Assembly: GCA_914767715.1 (NCBI GenBank)
Contig: OU612074.1
Span: 19,640,062-19,704,061 of the forward strand
Direction of reading: 5' to 3'
DNA: 64,000 bases
From: Membranipora membranacea
Taxonomy: Eukaryota > Bryozoa > Gymnolaemata > Cheilostomatida > Membraniporidae
The first letter of the stretch is position 1; each line of letters begins with the position of its first letter. The position numbers and the translations under genes are program-made. The notes under the pieces were generated by a model. It saw nothing but the letters and a program-made list of their open reading frames with translations. It did not search any database and was not told the DNA's origin. Shown here piece by piece: positions 32,876-43,245 of the stretch.

Positions 32876-34570
32876 GAGAAGGAGACAGGAGGATGAAGAA
32901 GATATATGGAGTGAGGAAGTGTAAATTCTATGAAAAGGACAGCGACACCAAGAGGAAAGTGATCACAAGATTAATGATCGGAGGTATGTAAACAAATCTC
33001 ATTCATGTTCACGTCAACTATGCTTAAAGTATCTTTTTTAAATCATTATCATCATAAATAATAGAGTGCACTTTGCTGGTCCTAAGCACCAACAGCAGGA
33101 CGCTAAGTATTATATAGTAACACCTCACCTATAAGGCCTATATGTATGCACATGGTATGCATGATATATATTTTTATTACCTATGGTGAGTGGTCACTCA
33201 ATATGCATGAAGAAAACAAAAAATGAAACATGAACATTTACGTTTCTCTCCATCGCGGATTTTGCAATAGTAGTTTCAGTTTAGTTCGGTATTTCTGATT
33301 GGCCAATTAGTAGTGAGCTTGACCAATGTGAGACAACCTATTATCTTTTACTTATGATAAAAATTGTTGCAGCTAGGGCAGGTGTGGCTTGTTTCTATTG
33401 TGTCATTGGCTACTTATTTGTATACAAACATTGTGAAAGCACATGGTTACACAGTATAAGATCATGTATGCCTATAGTAGACTTAGTGCACAGGATGGCT
33501 TGCAACTGTTATAAATGAAGTGGTTGACAATATTATTAATTTCCCCAATATGCATTCCATTAAGTCTGCTTGCTTGTTGTAGACATGTAATAATGTGCGG
33601 AAAGAGAATGACAACCAGTTTGGTATGTTGTTATGGAGGGAGGGCTTTACTAAGAAGATTCTTTAAATCTTTATATCAGCCAAACATGCATTCTGATATT
33701 ACTTAGCATAGCTTTAGGGTTTGGTAACCTTATGTTCAATAACATCATATCTGACTGTAACGATGTTAGATAGCGCTGGCGTTAGGGGTCGGTAAACGGT
33801 GTTGTAGTTTGTGCGAGGGACATTTCTGTTGCTATTTTTAGCAGATAATACAATTTAAATACTCTATAAATGGACTATAAGCCCTTGATCTGACATTTCC
33901 AACAATAGAATGCAGTCCTCTTATCTTGTCACGCAGACCAAACCTATCTGTGACGGAAATCATAATATTCACTAGTCATCGAGTTTGCGTACTGTTTACA
34001 TCACAGCTAAGAGCACTCAGTTAACCTGTAAGTGTATTTTCTACAACTCTTTTTACAGTGCATACACACAACACAACAAAAATCTCATATTTCTTATGTT
34101 GTTGAATTGTTATCCCTTACATTTATTCCTTCGTGTGTAGTGTGCAACTTGTCAATGTATAAACATGTCCTCATAATCAATTATTATCTACAGTTGATGT
34201 ACACAGGACTAGTCACCTATGCTCATAATTATTATATTGGATCGCTATTATATCCGCTCATAATGTGTGAGTTTTTCTTTGTGTACTATTTAGAATCATG
34301 TACATTTTTCCTTTGGTTAATGACGTAACCGTTCATTCAATTGAGAAATTAATTATAACAAGAGAGTTTTTTCATTGTTTGATGTTTGTCAGCATCACAC
34401 CAGCTATTTCTCGTAGCATACTCGTTCGCTCATTCGTTTTTCTCTCTTACACATATTAATTCATTTTACCTTTCCACAGGTTTACCAGTAAATCAGTAAA
34501 ACAATACACTGCGTCATACACACGGAATTCAAAATAGCCTTCGCAATACACTGACAGTATTCTATTTTAT
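32876..34570. other. No gene recognised
   Basis: AT-rich. Nothing after the Rep tail looks like a capsid gene. Short open frames at 33515-33706 and 34032-34328 translate to hydrophobic Cys/Leu-rich strings without support. Confidence 0.45.
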
Positions 34571-35439
34571 TTTGACAGGCAGCAAGACTCTCTGGATTTG
34601 GCATTGATTTTTCCCTTTTTGCCTACGCAGAAATGAAAGTCCAGGTATGGTCCTCACACATGGAAGTTGAAAAAAAGTTAAGAGGCTGGCAAGTGTTGCC
34701 AACGACCTGGCAGGCTTCCCGCACAGCAACACAAACTGTAAGTGGTCAAATAATCTTCCATTACTCTAGTGACCTAAGGGCTCTTGCGTCCGTTTGACTA
34801 GTATAGAGTCAGTACTCAAAAAACCGATGGCATCGAAGTATCAAACAGATTCAAAGCAATTACTATCTAAACTTCTGCAACATTTACTTGAAAATCTGGT
34901 ACAGATATCCGGTATTAACTGGCAACCGGGTAAAAAATGCTTTTAGTGTGTACAAACCGCTACAGCCGAAACCAACTCGAGTCTTGGCACATCACCATGG
35001 AAAAGCAGAAGGATCAAGTGATGACATTGGAGTCACAACGGATAGTATGAGAGAGGCTTATTTATTTCGTTATTATTCTTTTAGTGTAGTTTGGGTGTAG
35101 ACTCTGGTGCTGGCTTAACTCAGGTTAAGTACAGACAAACCTTACTGATCAACTGAGGAAAGCGTTAAGCTTCTTCATGGTCTTTTGCTATTGGGCGTTG
35201 ATATTTTACTGGCTTGATTATATATAATTAGTACTTAAGTATTTTCCTTGCTTCAGATTTTCAGATTCAATATTGTATGACTGTAAAGTTTTGTTCCACA
35301 TGCCATGCACATAAAAATGGACGAGGGCGGAAGAGAGACAGATGAGGGCAGAGGAGAGACAGAGGAGGACATGTGTTGAGATATTCAACCTGGCATTGCG
35401 GTTTAAGACACTTAATCCGATCCGCATATTTCTCATTAC

Positions 35440-35985
35440 AGGAGAGCTGATGCCAAAGACTTGCAGGCCAGGCATCCAGATGGTGCTTACATGGATATGA
35501 TAACCGATGAGATTAAGCTCAAAGACAGGCTGTTACACCAAAACAGCAAACTATCAGGCTTCATAGAGTTTAATGACATCAGCTAAGCCATTGAGACTGA
35601 TAGGAACTCAAAGTCTTAGGTTGCCACCATCAGCCTAGCCTTTATGATACAGGGGCTGAAGCAGAGACTCGCACATCCTGTGGCTCTCTATGTAACTACG
35701 AGGCCGACCAGTGATCAGATGTATTTCTGGGACTGCGTTGCAAGTCTGAAACAGACAGGGTTCCATGTTTGATCATTCGTGTGCAACTGTGCATCAGCAG
35801 GAAAATGTCCAAGCTCAACGCTAGTGACTACCCTGATGATGAAATAATATTCCAATGTAAGAACTTGTATGCAGAGCGGCCAATCTACTTCATATCAGAT
35901 GTGCCACATCGCGTAAAGACCAGCAGGATCTGTATAGAAAAATTCTGGGAGTCATGTGAGTTCAAGATATATGATGGTGAGTTTT
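35440..35985 (+). pseudogene. P-element/THAP9-like transposase fragment, broken
   Basis: The segment follows a CTCATTACAG acceptor and reads DEIKLKDRLLHQNSKLSGFI, EFNDIS, stop, ... VATISLAFMIQGLKQRLAHP, TTRPTSDQMYFWDCVASLKQ, then shifts frame near 35770 and continues KNLYAERPIYFISDVPHRVK before a GGTGAGT donor near 35983. This order (G.v...d.n, M.rGl...l..P..., f.sDvPHl.Kt.rn) is that of the RNase H-like catalytic half of P-element and THAP9 transposases. In-frame stops at about 35583 and 35618 and the frameshift make it non-functional. No THAP zinc finger is seen upstream; 34888-35100 (open, no domain) could be another piece. The gag-only LTR element begins 400 bp downstream. Confidence 0.6.
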
Positions 35986-36175
35986 GCGTTTTTACTTTGC
36001 TAGACTAGGACAAATGCGAGCCGGAAACATGATTACTTGATTTGTTTATATCAACTAGATCAAGAATAGAATAAGAATAGTGGTTAATGGTCTGAGGACA
36101 TTTTCCCAAAAGAAGAGAAAAGCTTTTTAATCTGAATTCAACAATCGCAGCTCATCCAGGCTAAGTCTAACAAGC

Positions 36176-36381
36176 ATGAGTGAAGGAAACAAGCCAATAC
36201 TTTTAAAAAAAAGTTCAAAGGAAATTCGATGGAGTGAGGAGTTTACAGTAACCATTCCATCAGAGGAGGTCCACAAACCACATCACTATACAGGGAAGGT
36301 ATGGACTTTAGCTACACAAGTTTTGTGGGTAAATTATGCATGCCTAATCCTTTTTAGGCGACTCCCTGTAGGGGTATGCAG
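36176..36381 (+). other. Short coding-like segment interrupted by the LTR element
   Basis: ATG 36176 opens MSEGNKPILLKKSSKEIRWS ... VTIPSEEVHKPHHYTGK, with a possible GTATGG donor at about 36298. No domain recognised. The LTR retrotransposon starts at 36382. Confidence 0.25.
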
Positions 36382-36806
36382 TGTGACAGCCATCACCTAT
36401 CACGTATCAGGTTGTCACAAAGAACCATCTGGCTGTCACTGGGAATGCCATAATAATAATATTTTCCTATTTCACTTCCAGTGGCAGAAATAATTACATT
36501 CAAATACACATTAATAACAATAAACAATAATTAACTAATGGACTGTATCCTGGTGTGTGTGGTCGTGCTTTGCCGTTTCTGTTGGGTGCGAACTAATTAT
36601 TTATCGCTTTACTATTGCCTGCTTTATATAATTTAATGGACATCACATGATATCCTATTTTCATATCCTTTTGTTTGCTATATAAAGAGATGGTTTTTAA
36701 CTTGTTTAGTTGGTATTAACTGAGAGAGAAAATACAGTTTAGTTATGCACATATATTGTCTTATCTTCACCACTGGTGATTGGCACACTGGTTAAGTGCC
36801 GTCACA
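36382..36806 (+). repeat. 5' LTR (425 bp)
   Basis: Begins tgtgacagccatcacctatc. It contains a TATA-like ctatataaagag at about 36680 (promoter candidate) and aataaacaataatt at about 36519. Ends agtgccgtcaca. Confidence 0.92.
36680..36692 (+). promoter_or_regulatory. TATA-box candidate in the 5' LTR
   Basis: ctatataaagag is preserved in both LTRs, about 115 bp before the LTR end, a suitable place for the U3/R promoter. Confidence 0.45.
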
Positions 36807-36825
36807 TTTGGCGCTGCGAGTAGGG
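36807..36825 (+). other. Primer-binding site region
   Basis: tttggcgctgcgagtaggg directly follows the LTR; tggcgctgcgag two bases in has the TGGCGC start usual for gypsy primer-binding sites. The tRNA is not identified. Confidence 0.5.
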
Positions 36826-36843
36826 TATATTCAACGTACCTAA

Positions 36844-37542
36844 GTGGTGAAGGAGTGTGCCAGAATGAGCAGCAAGGATGACGGAGCTGCAGCTCAACAA
36901 GAATTGAAGGAAGAGACAGGAGTGGGGCAAGTGACTGATGTGGCCCCGGAGACTATGAAGGCATATGATCTCATCGCACAATTGGAAAGTGAAGTGCAGG
37001 AATTATGGAATGCTGACCGCACGCGAACTGAGGCATTTGAGAGGCGAGCAGAGGAAGCTGCAGTCGAAAACCAGACAACCTATATTCTTTTTGAAGAATT
37101 CAAGAGTAAGTTAACAAAGCAAGTAAATGAACACAATGACAGACTGGTCAGCAGAATCAAGGCCAGAGATGAAACATTCAATGCATATATAAAGGATCAA
37201 ATGGATCGGCAACACGAGCAACAAGATGAGTTGAGGACAAAAATAACAAGACTGGAGCAGGAAAATGACCAGATAAAAGACCTGCTCAAGAGCATAACAA
37301 GGAGAGCCAGGAGTGATGGGGAAGAGTTTAGAAAAATGATGGGTGAGACACAGGAACTTCTGAAAACAGTACTCAGCGAACAGCAGGATGTGAGGAGCTC
37401 GCTGCGAGTATCTAGATCTACACTGGAAAATGGACGGACAAACTGGACTATGGACTACAGGAACTTAACCTCCCAAGGTGGAACGCTGATGATGGACAGA
37501 GGACAACTGAAACTGGAGATAACAGGCGAATTTCAGGTATGA
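36844..37542 (+). CDS. ORF1 of the gag-only element, coiled-coil protein
   Basis: 232 codons, starting 38 bp after the 5' LTR; a second in-frame ATG at 36865 has better context (agaATGAGC). The protein is hydrophilic and strongly helical, with Glu/Lys/Gln/Arg-rich heptads from about residue 45 to 185 (AQLESEVQELWNADR, LRTKITRLEQENDQIKDLLK). It ends at TGA 37540-37542, which overlaps the ATG of the Gag ORF as ATGA. An N-terminal multimerising segment before a Gag capsid is plausible, so the two ORFs may be one Gag made by -1 frameshift or by termination-reinitiation. The overlap CAG|GTATGA also looks like a splice donor. Confidence 0.7.
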   Translation: MVKECARMSSKDDGAAAQQELKEETGVGQVTDVAPETMKAYDLIAQLESEVQELWNADRTRTEAFERRAEEAAVENQTTYILFEEFKSKLTKQVNEHNDRLVSRIKARDETFNAYIKDQMDRQHEQQDELRTKITRLEQENDQIKDLLKSITRRARSDGEEFRKMMGETQELLKTVLSEQQDVRSSLRVSRSTLENGRTNWTMDYRNLTSQGGTLMMDRGQLKLEITGEFQV

Positions 37543-39125
37543 AAGACTGGGTGAATTTTAACCTCAGATATGGCGGCAAATCCGATGAAGATTTTGAAAC
37601 ATTTTTATCACAGTTTGAGATATGCTGTAAATTACATGAAGTACCATCCAATCAATATGTAATGCTTATGGGTTTATACGTAAAAGAACTGGCTGCAACA
37701 TATCTGAGGGAAATAATTAAATCCAGTCCTGGAGCAGATTATAATACAGTAAAACAAGCTCTCAAATTGAGAGTAAGGGCTGGAAAGGGATCAGAACACA
37801 CAGCAATGACTGTCTCAGCAATGAGGCAGGGCGTGGAGAAGAGTGTTTCATTGTATTATGAGCGTTTTCGGAAAACTATTGCTCAAAGCGATCTAGAGGA
37901 GACGAGTCCTTTTATTCTCCTTCATTTTAGGACAGGTCTTAAACCTAGGATCCAGGAGGCAGTGTTGCCGCTGGCTGGAAGATCGCTCAGTCAGCTCTTT
38001 CAGGCAGCGACAGCTGTCGAAACGGGGTTGGCTAGTACAGCAAACTCTGTGTCAGCTTTCCAGAGGGATTCAAACCCTCATTACCACCGCCCTCCTCAAA
38101 ACCGTAGGTTTAACCAGTCGTGTTTTTCATGTGGGGCACCTAATCATATATCTAGGGACTGCCCACGTAGAAATGGACCCATCAGTAGGAACTTCAACAA
38201 TGAAAACAGGGGCTACTCGGATAATAGGAATTTCAATAGTAATCACCACCAAGGATTTAACAACCAGACATCCATAAATCATTCGAGGGGTATGTCTGAA
38301 CCCAGAAATTTACCACATAGAGGTGTAACCGTTAATGAAGAAATAGAACAAGATTGCAGGACTTCAGATGATGAAGGGATTTTAGAAAATTATGCCGTTT
38401 TTAATGCAATGAGCCTGCAACTAGTGCCTGATCAAAACATTAATATTCAGAATGACATGATTTTTGGACTCGACGACATGAAATCTGAATCCGACCTTAG
38501 TATTGACACTAGTGGTTGTGATATGATATTTGGATATGACTCACATTTTGACAGACAGGGTGAAAATGCTGATCAATTAGGAATTGGTGACCCCTGTACT
38601 GACAATGACCATAACAATATGATAATTTATGACTGCTTCACAACAACTGTTGAAACTGATAGGAATGGTTGTGAGGACACGATATTAAGGTTTGACATAG
38701 AATGCGACAGGCAAGGCGAAAAAACTGATCTATTAGAAATTGAAGACTTGGATAATGACTTTGACAATATGACAATTCATGACTGTTTGCTATCAACTGC
38801 CATTACGGACACTACAAGAAGACCTGATACGCCACAAGGAAATGACTTACTTGAGAATTACAGTGTCACCACCAATAGAAAATTTGAACGCCGGTATCAA
38901 TTCCCTAGGTGGCCTGTTTGGTTAATCATTTTATTCTCATTTTTGCTACTGAATACCCAAGACCAAAATCCTATATTCAAAGCGGATTATGAGGTGGGTA
39001 GGCTGAAATTGCCAGGATCAAAATCCAGATCTTCTGCAATTATATTGCCACTCAGAATTGTTGACCAGATAATGCACCCTATTGTTGTTGAGGTGATGAC
39101 CTGCTTTTTGATTGTCACAATTTAA
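37539..39125 (+). CDS. ORF2 of the gag-only element: Gag capsid, zinc knuckle, acidic repeats, membrane segment
   Basis: 528 codons. Residues about 1-170 form a retrotransposon Gag capsid (MKDWVNFNLRYGGKSDEDFE; SVSLYYERFRKTIAQSDLEE; ILLHFRTGLKPRIQEAVLPL). A CCHC knuckle CFSCGAPNHISRDC lies at 38121-38162, followed by an Asn/Arg-rich linker. Residues about 325-440 contain two diverged copies of an acidic unit (DRQGENADQLGIGDP... and DRQGEKTDLLEIEDL...). Near the C-terminus is a hydrophobic segment, WPVWLIILFSFLLL, long enough to span a membrane. The frame is intact, matching the young LTRs. A Gag tail with a membrane segment and no pol is unusual; it may be a remnant of an adjacent ORF fused to gag. 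Confidence 0.8.
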   Translation: MKDWVNFNLRYGGKSDEDFETFLSQFEICCKLHEVPSNQYVMLMGLYVKELAATYLREIIKSSPGADYNTVKQALKLRVRAGKGSEHTAMTVSAMRQGVEKSVSLYYERFRKTIAQSDLEETSPFILLHFRTGLKPRIQEAVLPLAGRSLSQLFQAATAVETGLASTANSVSAFQRDSNPHYHRPPQNRRFNQSCFSCGAPNHISRDCPRRNGPISRNFNNENRGYSDNRNFNSNHHQGFNNQTSINHSRGMSEPRNLPHRGVTVNEEIEQDCRTSDDEGILENYAVFNAMSLQLVPDQNINIQNDMIFGLDDMKSESDLSIDTSGCDMIFGYDSHFDRQGENADQLGIGDPCTDNDHNNMIIYDCFTTTVETDRNGCEDTILRFDIECDRQGEKTDLLEIEDLDNDFDNMTIHDCLLSTAITDTTRRPDTPQGNDLLENYSVTTNRKFERRYQFPRWPVWLIILFSFLLLNTQDQNPIFKADYEVGRLKLPGSKSRSSAIILPLRIVDQIMHPIVVEVMTCFLIVTI

Positions 39126-40465
39126 TTGTTATCCATTGAAGCAACCATATAGTACTATTGCTGTGGTATCACACTTATTACCCATATCAGCTTATCAATT
39201 ATACATACTAATCACACTATTCCTTTTTAGGATAACAATTTTTTATTTTCTTCAGGTAATTGATCTATTTTTGTCTCAAGCTGGCATTTGTACCAGTCAG
39301 TTATGGTTGTGCTTTAATATTGATTTGGTTAATCAAAATTATGGTCTCAATCACATTGGATGGATCGCTTGTTGGTGCTGATTCTTGGACTTTTGGTGAT
39401 TGGACAATGCTGTTCTGAAGTGAACTTTTGGTGACTGGATTGGACTGATGGAGTGTGGACTGATGGAGCGTGGACTGATTGAGTGCGAACTGATGGAGTG
39501 CTGGCTGATAGGGCTGGAGTTTACTGATAAAGATTGACTGTGGTGGAGTAGGAGGCAATGAATAATGGCGAACACTCACAGAGATTGAATTGAATTGATG
39601 GAGATAGACAAGGCTGGTGAAAGGGTGGCTGGTGAAAGAATGGCTGGTGAAAGAATGGCTGGTGAAAGGAAGGCTGTTGAAAGGAAGGCTGGTGAAAGGA
39701 AGGCTGGTGAAAGGAAGGCTGTTGGAAGGAAGGCTGGTGAAAGGAAGTCTGGTAAACTGGAAGGCTTGGTGAATGGCGATGACGACAGAAACTAACTTTT
39801 ACAGAGGATGGAGCTGGAAACTTTACAGCTATGGAGACTAGAGTCTACTCAAGACATTTATGACAAAGTTAAGTGTCTTCATAGTGAAGAGGGGGAGAGA
39901 TATAAACATAAAAAAAAAAAATTCCTTTCTCTTCAAAATTATCACGTTACTTCATTTAACAAAACTATTTAACTGCTTTTCATTTTAATCATGACAAAAA
40001 TGAAAAAAAAATAAACAGAGATTTTTAATATTTTATTTTCTTGTTTTCATACCTTTAGAACATTAATTCATGCTCTCACTTTTATTTAGTTTCAGATAAA
40101 AAGGTGACGACATTTACAATTTACAACTCAACAGTGTCACCAAAGTAAGCAATAGTAAAGTCTATATTGAGATAGAGTCGCACTCAGCACTAGTAAGCCG
40201 GTACCGTGCAATCATACACACTCAAACTACAGCACAGTAGTTCACAAACAATGGCAGAGACAATACAGAACTCAACCACCAATATCAAGAAAGAGAAAGA
40301 ATGTCAAATACCAATACTCAATAAAAAGAAGTACCCAAGATACTCAACCACAAAAAAACTTTAACAACTAAAAACTTCATCAACACAGATACATATAGAC
40401 CTACATACAAACAATAGAAGACAGCAACAATCTGAAGAACGGAGGAAATATCTAAATAGGGGAGG
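39126..40465 (+). other. Non-coding 3' interior of the gag-only element
   Basis: No pol motifs in any frame. 39420-39520 is a degenerate gactgatggagtgtg repeat, 39605-39755 a 15-bp repeat, and 39900-40060 is A/T-rich. The tract aaataggggagg at 40454-40465 directly precedes the 3' LTR and is the likely polypurine tract. Confidence 0.7.
39605..39755 (+). repeat. 15-bp tandem repeat, about 10 units
   Basis: Units of ggctggtgaaaggaa with variants (gtt for ggt, aat for gaa). It is open in one frame only because of its length. Confidence 0.85.
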
Positions 40466-40890
40466 TGTGACAGCCATCACCTATCACGTATCAGGTTGTC
40501 ACAAAGAACCATCTGGCTGTCACTGGGAATGCCATAATAATAATACTTTCCTATTTCACTTCCAGTGGCAGAAATAATTACATTCAAATACACATTAATA
40601 ACAATAAACAATGATTAACTAATGGACTGATTCCTGGTGTGTGTGGTCGTGCTTTGCCGTTTCTGTTGGGTGCGAACTAATTATTAATCGCTTTACTATT
40701 GCCTGCTTTATATAATTTAATGGACATCACATGATATCCTATTTTCATATCCTTTTGTTTGCTATATAAAGAGGTGGTTTTTAACTTGTTTAGTTGGTAT
40801 CAACTGAGAGAGAAAATACAGTTTAGTTATGCACATATATTGTCTTATCTTCACCACTGGTGATTGGCACACTGGTTAAGTGCCGTCACA
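40466..40890 (+). repeat. 3' LTR (425 bp)
   Basis: Nearly identical to the 5' LTR (about 7 substitutions, e.g. ctatataaagag to ...gaggt). Followed by the gcag target duplication at 40891-40894. Confidence 0.92.
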
Positions 40891-41217
40891 GCAGGATCAT
40901 TGTGCCATAACACATTCATTGGTCATTGAAAGAGAAAAAATGACCAGCACAACTTTAACAGCAAGACATAAAAAAAAGTAAGAGTCAGCCAAAAAAAGTA
41001 TCACCATAACACAGCCGAATCTCTTGAAGACCTGTGAACTAGGGAGAGCTGGCTAGTAGAAAAAAAGTAAAAAAAACCTGTTTGTGGTCCAGGAGAATGG
41101 CATTAGAACTCAGTCTGCATTGGTAAACCAAGGTATATAAACTAACTTCGTTGACTCACTTACACATGTGTATGTTTACGTATACGCTGGTTCCATAGCA
41201 CATGTCAAGACCTCAGG

Positions 41218-41475
41218 GTAGCAGAGGAAAATTCCATTGTCAAGTTGGCCAAAAAGGGAGTCAAATGGTACTGTACAGAGTGCCACCAGTCAATCGAGGG
41301 TAGCTCTGCTGAGGTTGTAGTGCCACAGATGTTGAGGCTTGACAGTCTGCAGCAGATGGTTGAAAAGCTTAGTACTAGGGTGGATGAATATCAAAACCAT
41401 ACCAAAGAGCAAGTTGAATGCTTGCAAAAATCCTACGCTGAGGTAGCAAACAATGGACAAAAGGGAGTAAGATGA
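41218..41475 (+). pseudogene. LINE ORF1 fragment: PHD-like end plus coiled coil
   Basis: The frame reads AEENSIVKLAKKGVKWYCTECHQ then a heptad-like helix (LDSLQQMVEKLSTRVDEYQN ... VECLQKSYAEVA) to a stop at 41473-41475. A W-Y-C-x-x-C ending of a PHD-type zinc finger followed by a coiled coil is the usual start of ORF1 in CR1/L2-like and related invertebrate LINEs. Upstream Cys/His residues are missing (a stop lies at about 41219), so this is a truncated copy. Confidence 0.5.
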
Positions 41476-43118
41476 CGACACATCTCGCTGATATAATAGA
41501 TGTGAATCAATGTGCCTACCAACAGAAACTGAGTATTGTTGTGTAATTCTGGGTAATAGCAGCTTTATCTGTGCTATCAGTGCTTATATCAGCACTCATC
41601 TGACATTCTAAACAACACGGGATAAAAAAAATTAAGGATACGAATGCAGAGACGGTCAGGCCAGATTATTTAGAACACCTTCTAATATTTTTAACCTTAT
41701 ATAAATATTTTATACATGTATTTTGTCTCAATTGAATTAAATGGTCAGGGTAATTAAATAAATAATCTTATGCTAAACAAATCAAGTTTATGCCTGTCTG
41801 GTTGACGCAAATTGGTAATCACATCCACTTGACTCTTCAGTAGTCACAATTGTGTAGTCAGGGGCTGTCTAAAAAACTTCACGCACTTGTGGACGGTCTT
41901 GTCGGCGCTTTCATGTACCGGAGTATCAGCAGATATCAAAAGCTGCAATACATACAACGTGTGATGATTTAAATAGACTGTGTATTATAATAGCCTTGAA
42001 TTAAATCTAAATTCAAAATTGAGACGGTGTCTAGTGCAATAAATTCAGTAGAGTAGATAAACTCTGTGCGTGTATCACATTTTGTCAGGATATTAATTGA
42101 TATCGCTCATAAAGCCCATCAGAATTTGTCGGATCAGTGTATCGTGCATCAGTGTATCTTTGAGACCCTTCTGTGGGTTATATAATGATTGCATAATTCA
42201 AGCGAAGGCTTTCAGTGCTAAAACCAACTAGAACTTAAAACTAAAGATAAAAGCCCACTCGCTCATCAAAGAGTAGACTCGGAGCAAGCTAACTACACCT
42301 TGTTGTGTACACGGCCCAGTCCGTTTCTCACAATACTAGGCCTACTCTAGTCAATGAACTAAAATGGTTTGGTTAATTGCTCTAGTGTGGGGAAATCTGC
42401 TACTAAAAGACTTTGACTGTACCATTACGAGTATTGTGACATACAGGTACCCCTGTACCTGTATGCCACATTATCCACCACTGGCGGTTGGTTGTTCAAC
42501 GTGACTGTGCATTACAGATTAAGCTACTTGATAACTTCCTAATATACTCTTTACCATCCTCATTGGGTTATTTATCATCGCTTTATCATTCATCATTTAT
42601 CATTGCTTAATTGGGAGGCTCAATCTCCTGTTTTGAGTGTCATGTCTAGGTCATGTACCATCCTTGAATGAGCATCATTAATTAAATCCTGCCAGATCTT
42701 TCTGTAATGTAAAGTTGTACTGTGTAAACTTTATAGGCTGGTAGCATTTTTTATAAGATCAGTTGCTAGCGGCTTTTTGAATGGAGTAGTGTGTCTGAAT
42801 AAAACCGGAAAACTGCCAACAACACAAATTGTCGGAGTATCGTACAAGTGGTGCCCCGATGGTTCGGACTCATGCCTTCAGAGTGAGACTGATGCTACTG
42901 TAATCAAATAGACAGGAGAAAGGAAGAAACATCAAAAAGTAATTAAGGAGCAACTAAAAAAAAAAATAGAAAAAAGCTGGCAGTCAGTTCAAGTAATACG
43001 GAGAATGTGTATGCTGCAGACAACTTAAAAAACACAGGATTAAACCTATGCGCCACAAAACATGAGCATGTTGGCATAATCAAAGATCTTCTCTGACCGA
43101 TCAGCTGAACTAGAGTCA
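41476..43118. other. No gene recognised
   Basis: AT-rich. A perfect 10-bp inverted repeat (atacaggtac / gtacctgtat, loop ccct) sits at 42441-42464. Nothing coding is supported. Confidence 0.45.
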
Positions 43119-43119
43119 T

Positions 43120-43245
43120 CTACCAAACCAATGTATAAGGTTATCGATCAACTACCAAACCAACGCATAAGGAGATCGCTCAACTACCAAACCAACGATA
43201 GAGAGATACTTCGACTACCAAACCAACGTATATGGTGATCAACCA
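43120..43245. repeat. 32-bp tandem repeat, four units
   Basis: Units start at 43120, 43152, 43184 and 43215, each beginning ctaccaaaccaa and continuing with a diverged aaggagatcgctcaa-type half. Confidence 0.85.

Larger units (their letters stand above)
36382..40890 (+). mobile_element. Gag-only LTR retrotransposon (non-autonomous), young
   Basis: Identical-length 425-bp LTRs (36382-36806 and 40466-40890) begin TGTGACAGCC and end GTGCCGTCACA. They are flanked by a 4-bp duplication gcag (36378-36381 and 40891-40894). I count about 7 differences between LTRs (under 2%), so insertion is recent. The interior carries two ORFs: a coiled-coil protein and a Gag with zinc knuckle. No protease, RT, RNase H or integrase motif is found in the 1.3 kb downstream. 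It resembles terminal-repeat elements carrying only gag, mobilised by a related autonomous element. Confidence 0.9.

Noticed and set aside
32876..33000. Possible capsid start after the Rep fossil
   Set aside because: A short basic string (MKRTATPRGK) follows but stops after ten codons; nothing further resembles a capsid protein.
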